DNA of 64,000 nt, taken from assembly GCF_028369065.1 (NCBI RefSeq), contig NZ_JAQNDA010000010.1, positions 62,001 to 126,000 on the forward strand, in the 5' to 3' direction. Shown one piece after another: positions 1-8,711 of this stretch. Below the pieces are notes generated by a model. The model worked only from the letters and a program-made list of their open reading frames with translations. It searched no databases and was not told the origin of the DNA. A program made the position numbers and the translations under genes. Each line of letters begins with the position of its first letter. Position 1 is the stretch's first letter. This stretch comes from Marinobacter sp. SS21 (lineage in GTDB: Bacteria > Pseudomonadota > Gammaproteobacteria > Pseudomonadales > Oleiphilaceae).

Positions 1-1056
1 AACAACCGTTTTGCGCTCTATACCAAGATGCATCATTCGCTGATCGACGGCATCAGCGGCATGCGCCTGATGCAACGGGTACTGAGCACCGATCCCAACG
101 ACACCGACATGGCGCCCCCCTGGGCGGTGCGCCCGGAACAACGCCGCGCCAGCAAGACCGACAACGAGGCGAGCGTCCACGCCGCCTGGTCCCAGGCCCG
201 GGAAGCCCTCAGGCTGCAGACCGATATCGCGCCGCGACTCTGGGATGCCATGTCCCGCCTGGTCAGCTCCGCCCGCCATCCCGAAGATGGCCTGATGGCG
301 CCGTTCACCGGGCCGGTGTCGCCGCTTAACCATCGGGTCACCCCGCAGCGACGCTTTGCCACCCAGCATTACCAGTTGAGCCGCCTGCGTCGACTGGCCA
401 AACTGTCCCACGCCTCCCTGAATGACATCGTGCTGTATCTGTGCGGTACCGCACTGCGCCGGTTCCTGCTGGATCAGCACCAGCTACCGGATACCCCGCT
501 GACCGCCGGCATTCCCGTCAACATCCGCCCGGCGGATGATCAGGGCACCGGCACCCAGATCAGCTTCATGATCGCCTCACTGGCCACCAACGAAGGCGAT
601 CCCTTGCAGCGGCTAGCGGCCATCAAAGAGTCCACCCGCCGGGCCAAGGAACACCTGCAGAAGCTGCCCAAGAAAGCGCTGACCCAATACACCATGATGT
701 TGATGTCACCGTATATCCTGCAGTTAATGTCGGGCCTCGGTGGTCGCATGCGTCCGGTGTTCAACGTCACCATTTCCAACGTGCCGGGACCAAACCACAC
801 CCTGTATTACCAAGGGGCCAAGCTCGAAGCCATGTATCCGGTGTCACTGATTGCACACGGCGGTGCCTTGAACATCACCTGCCTGAGCTACGACGGATCA
901 TTGAACTTCGGTTTCACAGGCTGCCGCGACACCCTGCCCAGCATGCAACGGCTGGCGGTATATAATGGCGAGGCCCTGGACGAACTGGAAGAACTGCTGA
1001 CGCCGCCCGCTGACGAACCGCGAGCCGCCTCCAAGGAGGAGGCTGCCGAGGCCTGA
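1..1056 (+). CDS. Wax ester synthase/diacylglycerol acyltransferase (WS/DGAT), 5' end outside window
   Basis: The reading frame is open from base 1, so the gene starts upstream; about 351 C-terminal residues are visible. The catalytic HHxxxDG motif of WS/DGAT enzymes is seen as HHSLIDG at bases 31-51. Further family signatures are NVTISNVPGP (about bases 763-792) and a C-terminal region typical of the WS/DGAT C-terminal domain. The enzyme class esterifies fatty alcohols or diacylglycerol with acyl-CoA, making storage wax esters or triacylglycerol at the inner membrane. About 125 N-terminal residues are missing compared with the usual 450-480. It is convergent with the TetR gene at 1074, with only 17 bases between the two stops. 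Family assignment is firm; substrate preference cannot be read. Confidence 0.93.
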   Translation, partial: NNRFALYTKMHHSLIDGISGMRLMQRVLSTDPNDTDMAPPWAVRPEQRRASKTDNEASVHAAWSQAREALRLQTDIAPRLWDAMSRLVSSARHPEDGLMAPFTGPVSPLNHRVTPQRRFATQHYQLSRLRRLAKLSHASLNDIVLYLCGTALRRFLLDQHQLPDTPLTAGIPVNIRPADDQGTGTQISFMIASLATNEGDPLQRLAAIKESTRRAKEHLQKLPKKALTQYTMMLMSPYILQLMSGLGGRMRPVFNVTISNVPGPNHTLYYQGAKLEAMYPVSLIAHGGALNITCLSYDGSLNFGFTGCRDTLPSMQRLAVYNGEALDELEELLTPPADEPRAASKEEAAEA

Positions 1057-1088
1057 ACCGGCCCCGCTTTGGATTACTCGGGGCGGTT
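1056..1088. terminator. Bidirectional hairpin between convergent genes
   Basis: AACCGGCCCCG at 1056-1066 pairs with CGGGGCGGTT at 1079-1088, with one bulged G and a 12-base loop. It overlaps the 3' ends of the WS/DGAT gene and the convergent TetR gene. There is no long T tract, so intrinsic termination is likely but not certain. Confidence 0.5.
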
Positions 1089-1709
1089 CCCTGTCTGCCA
1101 GTTAGCCGCCCCGACAAAGATCAGTTGCAGGCACCGGGTGGTGCGTTTTTTGATCTGTTCGATCTGGTAATCGTCATCCGGCTCAACACCGATGAGGTCG
1201 GTCAGGCTGAAGGCCACCGTGCGTACCACCAGATCACAGGTCAGCTCCAGATCGGCATCACCGAGATGCTCCGCCAGCCGCAGGCGACGCAAGTCATTGC
1301 TCAATTCGCTTGAGAAAAAGCGCAGCTCGCTACGAATCCCCTCCTGCACGGCCCGGCTCTCGCCCGCCAATCCCTGGGCCATGAAGATGAAGAAATTGCG
1401 GTTCTGCTGAACGTGGCTGATGAAAATCGCCACGGACTCCTCCATCAACTTGTCTGCCTGCAGGACGTTTTGCCGCGCCTCTCGCATCATGCGCCGCAGT
1501 ACCAGCCCCAACTCGTCAACCAGTTGCAGCCCCAAATCATCCATATTGCGGAAGTGCCGATAGAAGGCGGTGGGCACGACACCGGCCTGCCGAGTGACCT
1601 CACGAATCCCCAGGCTGGCAAAATGGCGCCCCTTCCCCACCAGGGTCAGCGCGGCCTCCATCAGCTTATCCCGGGTTTCTCCCGGCTTACGACGCTTACG
1701 TTCAGCCAT
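1074..1709 (-). CDS. desT: TetR-family repressor, DesT/FabR-like
   Basis: The 211-residue protein has an N-terminal TetR helix-turn-helix (about residues 10-60, with VTRQAGVVPTAFYRHF) and an alpha-helical ligand domain. It sits divergently to a DesC-like reductase and DesB-like desaturase pair, the arrangement expected for DesT, which senses the saturated/unsaturated acyl-CoA ratio and controls the desaturase genes. The promoter between them carries two 16-bp FabR/DesT-type palindromes. A single related half-site (GTGTACAC, about 1810-1817) lies about 100 bases upstream of this gene, so autoregulation is possible. The family is certain; the DesT name rests on context and operator type. Confidence 0.8.
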   Translation of the reverse strand: MAERKRRKPGETRDKLMEAALTLVGKGRHFASLGIREVTRQAGVVPTAFYRHFRNMDDLGLQLVDELGLVLRRMMREARQNVLQADKLMEESVAIFISHVQQNRNFFIFMAQGLAGESRAVQEGIRSELRFFSSELSNDLRRLRLAEHLGDADLELTCDLVVRTVAFSLTDLIGVEPDDDYQIEQIKKRTTRCLQLIFVGAANWQTGNRPE

Positions 1710-1967
1710 AACGAACGACTTCTCTTTCCCAATCGATAGCGGTTATGCACCCGATAAGTCACCGCCGGACAAGCTGGTGCAGGCAGGGCAGTCACGAAGC
1801 GGCAAACAAGTGTACACAAAAAAATCATCCGTGCGACACAGATCCAGTCATTAAGGGCCACAAGCTGTTTTTCGCCACCACAGTTTTAGCTTCCGCCGGC
1901 TTCAGACAGGCAATCACTACAGAATTTCAATGAGTTACGACACTCCATGCGCTGACCTAGGAATTTG

Positions 1968-2025
1968 TTGACAGCCCAGCATCCACTTGTGTACATTTGT
2001 TCACAACTCGTGAACACTTGTACAC
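1968..2025 (+). promoter_or_regulatory. desCB promoter with two nested DesT/FabR-type operators
   Basis: A TTGACA -35 (1968-1973) is followed after 18 bases by TACATT (1992-1997). Two 16-bp near-palindromes, GTGTACATTTGTTCAC (1989-2004) and GTGAACACTTGTACAC (2010-2025), cover the -10 and downstream start region. The arms are also concentric: TGTTCAC/GTGAACA and GTGTACA/TGTACAC share the centre at 2007. Repressor bound here would block polymerase. The motif resembles known FabR/DesT sites. Confidence 0.75.
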
Positions 2026-2039
2026 ATGGAGAGGAAACC

Positions 2040-3143
2040 ATGCTGTCTTTACTGGAACAAAATCGCCCTCTGCGCTGGCTCGGCAAGCAGCTTTTCAATC
2101 GGGAAGACCCGGCGGCCTTCTTTGACCCCCTGCTCACCAGCATTGATCCAATGCTGGTACGCCAGTACGTGCCAGCCAAGGTAACCGGCATTCTTGACGA
2201 AACCGCCGACACCAAAACCTTTGTCCTGAAACCTTCGGCCCGCTGGGCGGGATACGAGGCAGGACAACATGTGAACATCTGTATCGAAATTGACGGTGTT
2301 CGGCTCAATCGAACGTTCAGCCTGTCCAGCTCTCCCAAGCAGTGGCAGCAGAACGGCACGGTCACGCTGACCATCAAGCGCCTGCCCGGCGGTCAGGTAA
2401 CCAATTGGATGCACGATCACCTGCAGCCCGGTGATACCCTGGCCCTTGGGGAGGCCTTCGGCGACTTCCTGGCCCCGGAAGTGCCAGAACCGTTGCTGTT
2501 CATTGCTGGCGGCAGTGGCATCACCCCGGTGCTGAGCCTGCTGGACACCCTGGCCGACGACGATTACTCCGCGCCGGTGACCCTACTCTACTTCGTGCGC
2601 ACTCAGGCTGACGTTATCGCCGCCGAGAAACTGCACACCCTGCGCCAGCACTGGCCGGCCTTCACCCTGACTGTGGTGGCCACCGATGCCGGCAAGACCC
2701 CGGAATACCTCAACGACGGTCACCTGGACACGGTACCGGGCATTAGCGCGCGCCGCTGCTACCTGTGCGGCCCCAAGGGCCTGATGGACCTTGCCAATGA
2801 GTTGCTGTACCACCGGGCCATCAACGCCGACCGCATTCACAGCACCTTCTTCTCCGCGCCCATGGCGGCTTTGCCCTCCGACGACCTCGGTGGCGAAGTG
2901 GCTTTCGAACGCAGCGGCGTAACAGTGAGTGCCGAAGGCGATGCGGTGCTGCTGGAGATCGCCGAAGCCGCCAAGCTGTCGCCGAAGTACGGCTGCCGCA
3001 TGGGGGTTTGCCACCAGTGCAGCTGCAAGAAGACCAGCGGCACGGTCATCAACCGGCTCACCGGCAAAGCCTCCGGCCCTGGCGAAGAGAATATCCAACT
3101 GTGCGTCTCGGTTCCCCAGGGGCCGGTTAACATCGATCTCTGA
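2040..3143 (+). CDS. desC: Ferredoxin reductase with C-terminal 2Fe-2S domain, desaturase electron donor (DesC-like)
   Basis: The 367-residue flavoprotein has a FAD-binding domain (RTFSLSSSP, about residues 88-96), an NAD(P)H-binding domain (FIAGGSGITP, about 155-164) and a C-terminal plant-type [2Fe-2S] ferredoxin domain with the pattern CRMGVCHQC plus a distal LCVSVP cysteine. It should pass electrons from NAD(P)H to the desaturase encoded 68 bases downstream. The start is set at the ATG at 2040, which follows GGAGAGG (2028-2034). The frame is open further upstream to a TTG at 1965, but that extension would encode the operators and promoter. Cotranscription with the desaturase gene is likely. 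Confidence 0.88.
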   Translation: MLSLLEQNRPLRWLGKQLFNREDPAAFFDPLLTSIDPMLVRQYVPAKVTGILDETADTKTFVLKPSARWAGYEAGQHVNICIEIDGVRLNRTFSLSSSPKQWQQNGTVTLTIKRLPGGQVTNWMHDHLQPGDTLALGEAFGDFLAPEVPEPLLFIAGGSGITPVLSLLDTLADDDYSAPVTLLYFVRTQADVIAAEKLHTLRQHWPAFTLTVVATDAGKTPEYLNDGHLDTVPGISARRCYLCGPKGLMDLANELLYHRAINADRIHSTFFSAPMAALPSDDLGGEVAFERSGVTVSAEGDAVLLEIAEAAKLSPKYGCRMGVCHQCSCKKTSGTVINRLTGKASGPGEENIQLCVSVPQGPVNIDL

Positions 3144-3211
3144 TCACCCCATTCTTGCCAGAAACCAAGAACAAAGAGAACGGGTCCGCAACCGGGCCCG
3201 CTGAGGAGCAA

Positions 3212-4294
3212 ATGATGAAGAAACTCAACGAAGCCCAACTTCAGGAACTGGAACAGGACCTCAACGCCATCCGCGACGAAGTGCTGGCCGACCTGGGCGA
3301 GCGTGATGCCAAATACATTCGCCGGGTGGTCCGGCTGCACCGGGCACTGGAAATCGGCGGCCGGGTGATGATGCCGTTCGGTTTCATTCCGCCGGTGTTC
3401 GTTGCTGCCACCGCGTCACTGGGTTTGGCCAAGATCATCGAGAACATGGAAATTGGCCACAACGTCATGCATGGCCAGTACGACTGGATGAATGACCCCT
3501 CGTTGCATTCGCAAACCTATGAGTGGGACACCGTATGCAGTAGTGAGTCCTGGCGTCGCACCCACAACTATGAGCATCACACATACACCAACGTCATCGG
3601 TAAGGACCGGGACTACGGCTACGCGGTGTTGCGACTCGGTGACGACGTCAAGTGGCACCCCGGCCATCTGCTGCAGTTCATTAACTACATCCTGCTGACG
3701 GTGCTGTTCCAGTGGGGGGTAGGGCTGCATGAGCTGGAAACCGAGCGTCTGCGTCGCCGGGAGATCACCTGGAAGTCCAAGCTGCCGTTCCTCAAGGATT
3801 TCTTTCGCAAGGGCGGGCGTCAGGCGTTCAAGGACTATGTGTTTTTCCCGCTGCTGACGTTCCCGGTGGCTCCCATCGTGCTGGCCGGCAACATCGGCGC
3901 CAACCTGATCCGCAACCTGTGGTCCTCTACCGTGATCTTCTGCGGTCACTTTACCCAGGATGCCGAGACCTTTACCGAGCAAGAGTGCGAGAACGAGAGC
4001 AAGGGCCACTGGTATCTGCGTCAGTTGACCGGCTCCAGCAACTTCACCGGCAACAACTTCGTGCACCTGCTGAGCGGCCACCTCAGCTACCAGATCGAAC
4101 ACCATGTGTTCCCCGATCTGCCGGCCCACCGCTATCGCGAAATCTCACCGAAGGTTCAGGCGGTGTGCGAGAAGCATGGCATTCATTACAACTCCGCCAG
4201 TTTTGGCCGCCAGTACTGGACCGTGCTCCAGCGTATCGGCCGGTTCTCGCTGCCGGATAAACTCAGACTGAAGCTGGAAGCCCAGCCGGCCTAA
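3212..4294 (+). CDS. desB: Membrane acyl-CoA fatty acid desaturase (DesB-like)
   Basis: The protein is about 360 residues and has the three histidine boxes of membrane diiron desaturases: HNVMH (near residue 70), HNYEHH (near 112) and QIEHH (near 293). Hydrophobic segments lie between the boxes. The family inserts a double bond into acyl chains using O2 and electrons from a reductase such as the one encoded just upstream. The start chosen is ATG 3212 (a second ATG follows at 3215), after GAGGAG at 3203-3208. An in-frame TTG at 3155 has no good ribosome site. Delta-9 specificity is inferred from the DesT/DesC context. Confidence 0.88.
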   Translation: MMKKLNEAQLQELEQDLNAIRDEVLADLGERDAKYIRRVVRLHRALEIGGRVMMPFGFIPPVFVAATASLGLAKIIENMEIGHNVMHGQYDWMNDPSLHSQTYEWDTVCSSESWRRTHNYEHHTYTNVIGKDRDYGYAVLRLGDDVKWHPGHLLQFINYILLTVLFQWGVGLHELETERLRRREITWKSKLPFLKDFFRKGGRQAFKDYVFFPLLTFPVAPIVLAGNIGANLIRNLWSSTVIFCGHFTQDAETFTEQECENESKGHWYLRQLTGSSNFTGNNFVHLLSGHLSYQIEHHVFPDLPAHRYREISPKVQAVCEKHGIHYNSASFGRQYWTVLQRIGRFSLPDKLRLKLEAQPA

Positions 4295-4694
4295 GCTTTT
4301 GGGCCCGGGGACGGACGTGATGTCTGTTGCCGGGCCCAGTTTCACGCCTCTCGGCCCTATCTGTTCCACCCTTCGCCACCCTTGCTCCCCCCTTCGCCAT
4401 CCTTGCCCCCCTGGCCAGCCTTGGCCACAGCCCAGCCGTTTGACGAGATTTTACCCCGCTCGCTCCGCCCCTCTTGCTCGTTCTAACACCCTGATTCACC
4501 TTCACTTCTGGCCAAGGCCAGGGCTTCGCCGAAACTTGCGCAACGTCTCATAGCAATTCGATACAAGAAAATTCATTTAATCACGACTATATCTATTAAT
4601 CTGGACATCTACCGCGACGGTGGGCTGAAGTGACGATGTAGCCATCGATTCCGGAGAGCGACTGATCGGACACACTATTATCTGGTGCATCGCC
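4295..4694. other. 400-base intergenic region with a GC hairpin and C-rich imperfect repeats
   Basis: GGGCCCGG (4301-4308) can pair with CCGGGCCC (4330-4337) across a 21-base loop just after the desaturase stop; there is no T tract, so it is only a weak terminator candidate. From about 4370 to 4440 the sequence is a C-rich tract with imperfect repeats of CCTTCGCCA(T/C)CCTTGC. An AT-richer stretch at about 4560-4610 may hold the promoter for the next gene. No coding region is supported. Confidence 0.5.
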
Positions 4695-7223
4695 ATGAAC
4701 GACGACAAGTTTGTTGGTGGCACGGATGGCCTAGCGAATGATCAGAAGGGACTCTGGCTACACGACCTGAAGCACATCAAATTGAGCGAAATCAAAGGGC
4801 TGCTGGCTGGGCACAGCCTCAGGCTGCTTTACCTCCCCCATGGGCTGGAATCGAAATTTCGCGATTATTTCTGCCTGAACTCCGCCAACTGGCTCAGAAA
4901 GTCCGTGTACGGGCTGATCATTCTCTATCTGCTCGTGGTTGTCCCCGTTGGACTCTTTTTCGAAGATGCCAGTAAACCGATCTGGATGTGGCTGGCGGTA
5001 GCCCCAATCGGCGTGGTGCTTTTCTGCATCTGGCTCCTCACCCTGATCAAAGAACCCGAACGTTACGTCGAGCTGGTTCTGGAAGCCGGGGTGTTTATCT
5101 GCCTCACGGGCACCTTGTCGGGCGTCATGCTGCTGGGGGAGCATTACCTCGGGCAAGTGGCCGCGCTGGAGAGCATCTACATCATCATGGTGGCCTTCTC
5201 GGTGCTGAAGTTGCGAACCATGCTGGCACTGGTGGGCTGCCTTACCGCCATCGCGGTGGCCAGTTGGGCGGCCTGGCTGGTGGATACCCAGTACAGCGCC
5301 CTGACCATGCTACTTTGCTTCTGGATTCCCCTGCTGATATGCGCCTTCAACGGCTACATGCTCGAGCATGCCTACCGCCGCGATTTTGTGCAGATGCTTT
5401 GCCACCATCATGAGAAAAGCAACCTGCTGCAGGAAATGATCGCCATCGGAAACGAGGCGAAAGATGTTCAGGCGGTGCTTGAGTATGGCCTGAACCGCAT
5501 TTGCGTTCATATGGGCTGGCACCTGGGACGGGCCTACAACGTGGAACAGCAGAACCTGGGGCCGGTTGCCGCCAGCGGCATGGGCGGTGGACTCAAGTTG
5601 GAGTGGCTGAGGACCATTGAACACAACTGGCCCGAGGCTCGACATTCCGAACTGGCCCAGGAGGCCATGCAACTGGGCAAACCGTCCTGGGCCAAACAAG
5701 GCATTGAACTGGGCGAAGATGCCACCTCGACCCGGCTGGCGTTCCCGGTCATGATCGATAACGAAGTGGCGGCGGTGCTGGAGTTCTTTTCACCTCGCGA
5801 CGAGCGCCTGGCGCCCAACATGCTGGCGCTGATGGAACAGGCGACCAATCAGCTTGGGCGCTTGTACGAGCGTGATCGTCAGCAGCAGATGCTCACCAGA
5901 GTGTCGCTGGAAGACCCGCTCACGGGTCTGCCCAACCGGGTGGCTTTCCTGAACCAGTTGCACGCGGCCCTGTCTCGCCACCGGCGAACCCCTAACTACC
6001 ATTTTGCCGTGATGTGCGTGGGGGTGGGCAGGTTCAAGTCGATCAACGAAAGTCTGGGGCATGCGTCGGGAGACGAAGTGCTGCGCGAGGTGGCCCGCCG
6101 CCTACAGATGCATCACCGCCCCACCGATGTGATCGCCCGCATCAATGGCGCCGAGTTCGCCATTCTGATGGACAACATCTATTTTCCCGAAGACGTCATG
6201 GCGCTGATTAAGCGAATCCAGGAAAAATTTGTGGAGCCTGTGCAGCTGGACGGCCAGAGCCTCAACCTCGACACCTCCATCGGCGTGGCCTACAGCGGTC
6301 AGGGACTCGACGTGGCCGAAGAAATACTCAGCGACGCCGATACCGCCATGAGCCAGGCCAAGGACACCAACGTCGGCTACCTGATTTTCGAAGAGATGAT
6401 GCGTCATCGGGTCCAGCATCGGCTGCGGCTGACCGAAGACCTGAAAAAAGCCATAGAAACCGATCAGCTGGAATTGTTCTACCAACCCATTGTTGACCTG
6501 CAAAGTGGCCAGGTTTCCGGCTTTGAATCGCTGATCCGCTGGAATCACCCCCGGCTGGGGATGGTGTCCCCCAACGACTTCATTCCGCTGGCCGAAGATA
6601 CTCAGTTGATTTTGCCGCTGACCGTGTGGGTCGTGCATGCTGCTGCCCGGCAGTTACAGAGCTGGCAGGAAATAAACCCCGAGACCATGCTGAGTGTCAA
6701 CCTGTGCGCCAGCTATTTCGCCAGCGGCAGTATGCCGGACGAGATGATTCAGATCATCGAGCAGCACGATTTGCGCAGAGGCAGCTTCCGGCTGGAGATT
6801 ACCGAGACCAAAATGATCGATAACGAGGAAGCCTGCCTGCGTAATCTGCGACGGCTGGCCAAGAATGACATCCCGGTTTATATCGATGATTTTGGCACCG
6901 GCTACTCTTCGCTCCATTACCTGGCCAACTACCAGGTCAGCGCACTCAAGATCGACAAGTCGTTCATGGACCGGATTACCGAGCAGGGCAAAGACACCAT
7001 CGTTGTCAACATGATCGCTTCGCTGGGCCAGAATCTGGGGCTGAAAGTCATTGCCGAAGGCGTGGAAAACGAAGCCCAGCTCCACTGTCTGAAGGCGATC
7101 GGGTGCGACTATGTACAGGGCTTTTTGATGTCTCGCCCGGTACCGGCGCAGGAGGCGAAGCGCCTGATTGGAATGCAATTGGTTGGTGTGATGCCCGAGA
7201 GCCAGTTCGGCGCCGGCGCCTAG
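4695..7223 (+). CDS. Membrane GAF-GGDEF-EAL cyclic-di-GMP protein, probably a phosphodiesterase
   Basis: The 842-residue protein begins with a soluble stretch, then about six hydrophobic segments (residues about 70-225), a GAF-like region (about 235-390), a GGDEF domain (about 398-560) and an EAL domain (about 580-835). The diguanylate cyclase signature is degenerate: ASGDEV near residue 458 replaces GGDEF. The EAL side keeps ESL (residue 609), NLCASYF, EITETKM, DDFGTGYSSL, KIDKSF and VIAEGVE, the metal and catalytic positions expected of an active phosphodiesterase. Net c-di-GMP hydrolysis is therefore inferred, with the GGDEF part perhaps regulatory. The ATG at 4695 has no strong ribosome site. 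Confidence 0.9.
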   Translation: MNDDKFVGGTDGLANDQKGLWLHDLKHIKLSEIKGLLAGHSLRLLYLPHGLESKFRDYFCLNSANWLRKSVYGLIILYLLVVVPVGLFFEDASKPIWMWLAVAPIGVVLFCIWLLTLIKEPERYVELVLEAGVFICLTGTLSGVMLLGEHYLGQVAALESIYIIMVAFSVLKLRTMLALVGCLTAIAVASWAAWLVDTQYSALTMLLCFWIPLLICAFNGYMLEHAYRRDFVQMLCHHHEKSNLLQEMIAIGNEAKDVQAVLEYGLNRICVHMGWHLGRAYNVEQQNLGPVAASGMGGGLKLEWLRTIEHNWPEARHSELAQEAMQLGKPSWAKQGIELGEDATSTRLAFPVMIDNEVAAVLEFFSPRDERLAPNMLALMEQATNQLGRLYERDRQQQMLTRVSLEDPLTGLPNRVAFLNQLHAALSRHRRTPNYHFAVMCVGVGRFKSINESLGHASGDEVLREVARRLQMHHRPTDVIARINGAEFAILMDNIYFPEDVMALIKRIQEKFVEPVQLDGQSLNLDTSIGVAYSGQGLDVAEEILSDADTAMSQAKDTNVGYLIFEEMMRHRVQHRLRLTEDLKKAIETDQLELFYQPIVDLQSGQVSGFESLIRWNHPRLGMVSPNDFIPLAEDTQLILPLTVWVVHAAARQLQSWQEINPETMLSVNLCASYFASGSMPDEMIQIIEQHDLRRGSFRLEITETKMIDNEEACLRNLRRLAKNDIPVYIDDFGTGYSSLHYLANYQVSALKIDKSFMDRITEQGKDTIVVNMIASLGQNLGLKVIAEGVENEAQLHCLKAIGCDYVQGFLMSRPVPAQEAKRLIGMQLVGVMPESQFGAGA

Positions 7224-7280
7224 CGCTGGACGGCCAGACCGGCGTCAACGCATCCACCTCACCACGTGGAGCTTAGAGTA

Positions 7281-8033
7281 ATGTACGCAGCTGAATACAA
7301 AAGAAAACTCGAACTCACCGACCATTGCGCCTGGGCGCAGCGGTTCTGGGACGACCTGGTGCCGCTGAAAAATCGCGTGGTGCAACACCCCCTGTTTACC
7401 GAGATGGCCGACGGTACATTGTCGCTCACCCGGTTTCGTCGGGCACTGCTCAACTTTTACCCCCTGGTGGAACACTTTCCCAAATACATGGGGCTAAACC
7501 TGGGCAAAACCCGCCCCGGCGCGGCACCCGGCCACGAAGAGGCCAAACTCTGGCTGATTGACAACATCCACGTGGAGCAGCGGCACGCCTACTGGTATCA
7601 GGACTGGGCACTGGGCTTCGGCATTGACAAGGACGCGCTCTCGAGCGTGGTGCCACCTGCAGGGATGGACGCCATCAACCATTTCCTGTGGAACATATCC
7701 AACAACGCCTCCCTGGAAGAAGGCATTGCCGCGACCAATCTGGCCATTGAGTGGGCGACCGGGGAGTGGAGCCAGCAAGTAGTGAAGGGAATAAAACGTT
7801 ACGCCGACGAGGGTAAGGCCACCATCAACCGCCACACCATGGCCTGGTTACGAGCCCATGCCAGCTATGACGACAACCACCCGTACGAAGCCATGGAGTT
7901 GATCAAACGTATTGCGGTGACCGAGGAACAGCAGTCGCGGGCGCTGGCCGCAGCCCGACGGGGCTTCGAGTACTACCTGCTCGCCCTGGACGATTGCCAT
8001 GAGCCGCGCTTTGAGTCGCAAGCATCGGCTTGA
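7281..8033 (+). CDS. TenA/PqqC-like haem-oxygenase-fold protein
   Basis: The 250-residue, largely helical protein matches the TenA/PqqC/iron-containing redox enzyme superfamily. Residues placed like diiron ligands in haem-oxygenase-like oxidases are present: Glu in LVEHFPKYM, ExxH in HVEQRHAYWYQDW, and acidic/His residues in YDDNHPYEAM. The start is ATG 7281 behind GTGGAG (7266-7271); an in-frame GTG at 7266 is part of that ribosome site. It follows the GGDEF-EAL gene by 57 bases. No thi or pqq genes are nearby, so neither thiamine salvage nor PQQ synthesis is supported. A diiron oxygenase role is an inference. Confidence 0.7.
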   Translation: MYAAEYKRKLELTDHCAWAQRFWDDLVPLKNRVVQHPLFTEMADGTLSLTRFRRALLNFYPLVEHFPKYMGLNLGKTRPGAAPGHEEAKLWLIDNIHVEQRHAYWYQDWALGFGIDKDALSSVVPPAGMDAINHFLWNISNNASLEEGIAATNLAIEWATGEWSQQVVKGIKRYADEGKATINRHTMAWLRAHASYDDNHPYEAMELIKRIAVTEEQQSRALAAARRGFEYYLLALDDCHEPRFESQASA

Positions 8034-8076
8034 AGCCGGTTGTCGTGAATCTGGCGCCCCATCCCCTTTCCCGCCA

Positions 8077-8460
8077 TTAGCAGGAAGGCCGGGACAGCAG
8101 ATAACCGCCCAAGGCGCAGAAGAATGCGCCCAGTAGTACCAGCATCCAGGCTGGCGCGCCAACGACATAAACCGTCGCCCAGCTCACACAGAGCATGGCG
8201 CAAGCCAGTACCTTTGCCGACCTGGGCACCACCTGCCGATGCCGCCAGTTCGCTATCACCGGTCCAAATCGCCGATGATTCAGCAACCAGGCTTCAAATT
8301 CCGGAGAGCTTCGGCCCGCCGCCCAGGCAGCAATCAGGATAAAGACCGTGGATGGCAACAGTGGCAGCACGGCACCCGCGATCGCCAAGCCGACACTCAG
8401 GTACGCTATTACCCTGTAACCGCCCTTACCGATGGACATTGCCGCCAATTCACCCGTCAT
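8077..8460 (-). CDS. DUF454 (YbaN-like) inner-membrane protein
   Basis: The 127-residue protein has the DUF454 pattern: a hydrophobic hairpin with VLPLLPSTVFILIAAW, then RSSPEFEAWLLNHRRFGPVI, and two C-terminal transmembrane segments. About four membrane helices are predicted by eye. The biochemical function of the family is unknown. It is convergent with the TenA-like gene (43 bases apart). An internal Met at codon 8 (MSIGKGG) is an alternative start. Confidence 0.82.
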   Translation of the reverse strand: MTGELAAMSIGKGGYRVIAYLSVGLAIAGAVLPLLPSTVFILIAAWAAGRSSPEFEAWLLNHRRFGPVIANWRHRQVVPRSAKVLACAMLCVSWATVYVVGAPAWMLVLLGAFFCALGGYLLSRPSC

Positions 8461-8637
8461 CCCATGAAGCCCGCAGGGGCCGGTTCACATTTTCTCAGTG
8501 TACCTGCAATCATCGAACAGGTCGCCCCTGCAGGCCCGATGGCCGCCTCGGGAAAAGCCCGTAGCAACCATCGGCCCGGTTTGTCGCACCATCGCCGGTG
8601 GTGTGGGTGTCGCCAATACTTGCGCACGCCAATAAGC

Positions 8638-8652
8638 TGACCTAAGTTTACC
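8638..8652 (+). promoter_or_regulatory. Shared leader motif of TonB receptor copy 1
   Basis: TGACCTAAGTTTACC lies 74 bases before the start of copy 1. Near-identical TGACCTAAATTTCAA sits 81 and 79 bases before copies 2 and 3. Conserved position suggests an operator or promoter element kept with each duplicate; the regulator is unknown. Confidence 0.45.
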
Positions 8653-8711
8653 GTGGGAGTCTCCATCAACGTCAGGGGTGTTGTACCCAACGCTCTGCCA
8701 AAGGGGGCATA

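Noticed and set aside
1965..2039. Upstream extension of the desC frame to TTG 1965
   Set aside because: It would encode the -35, -10 and both operators, and the ATG at 2040 has a good ribosome site.
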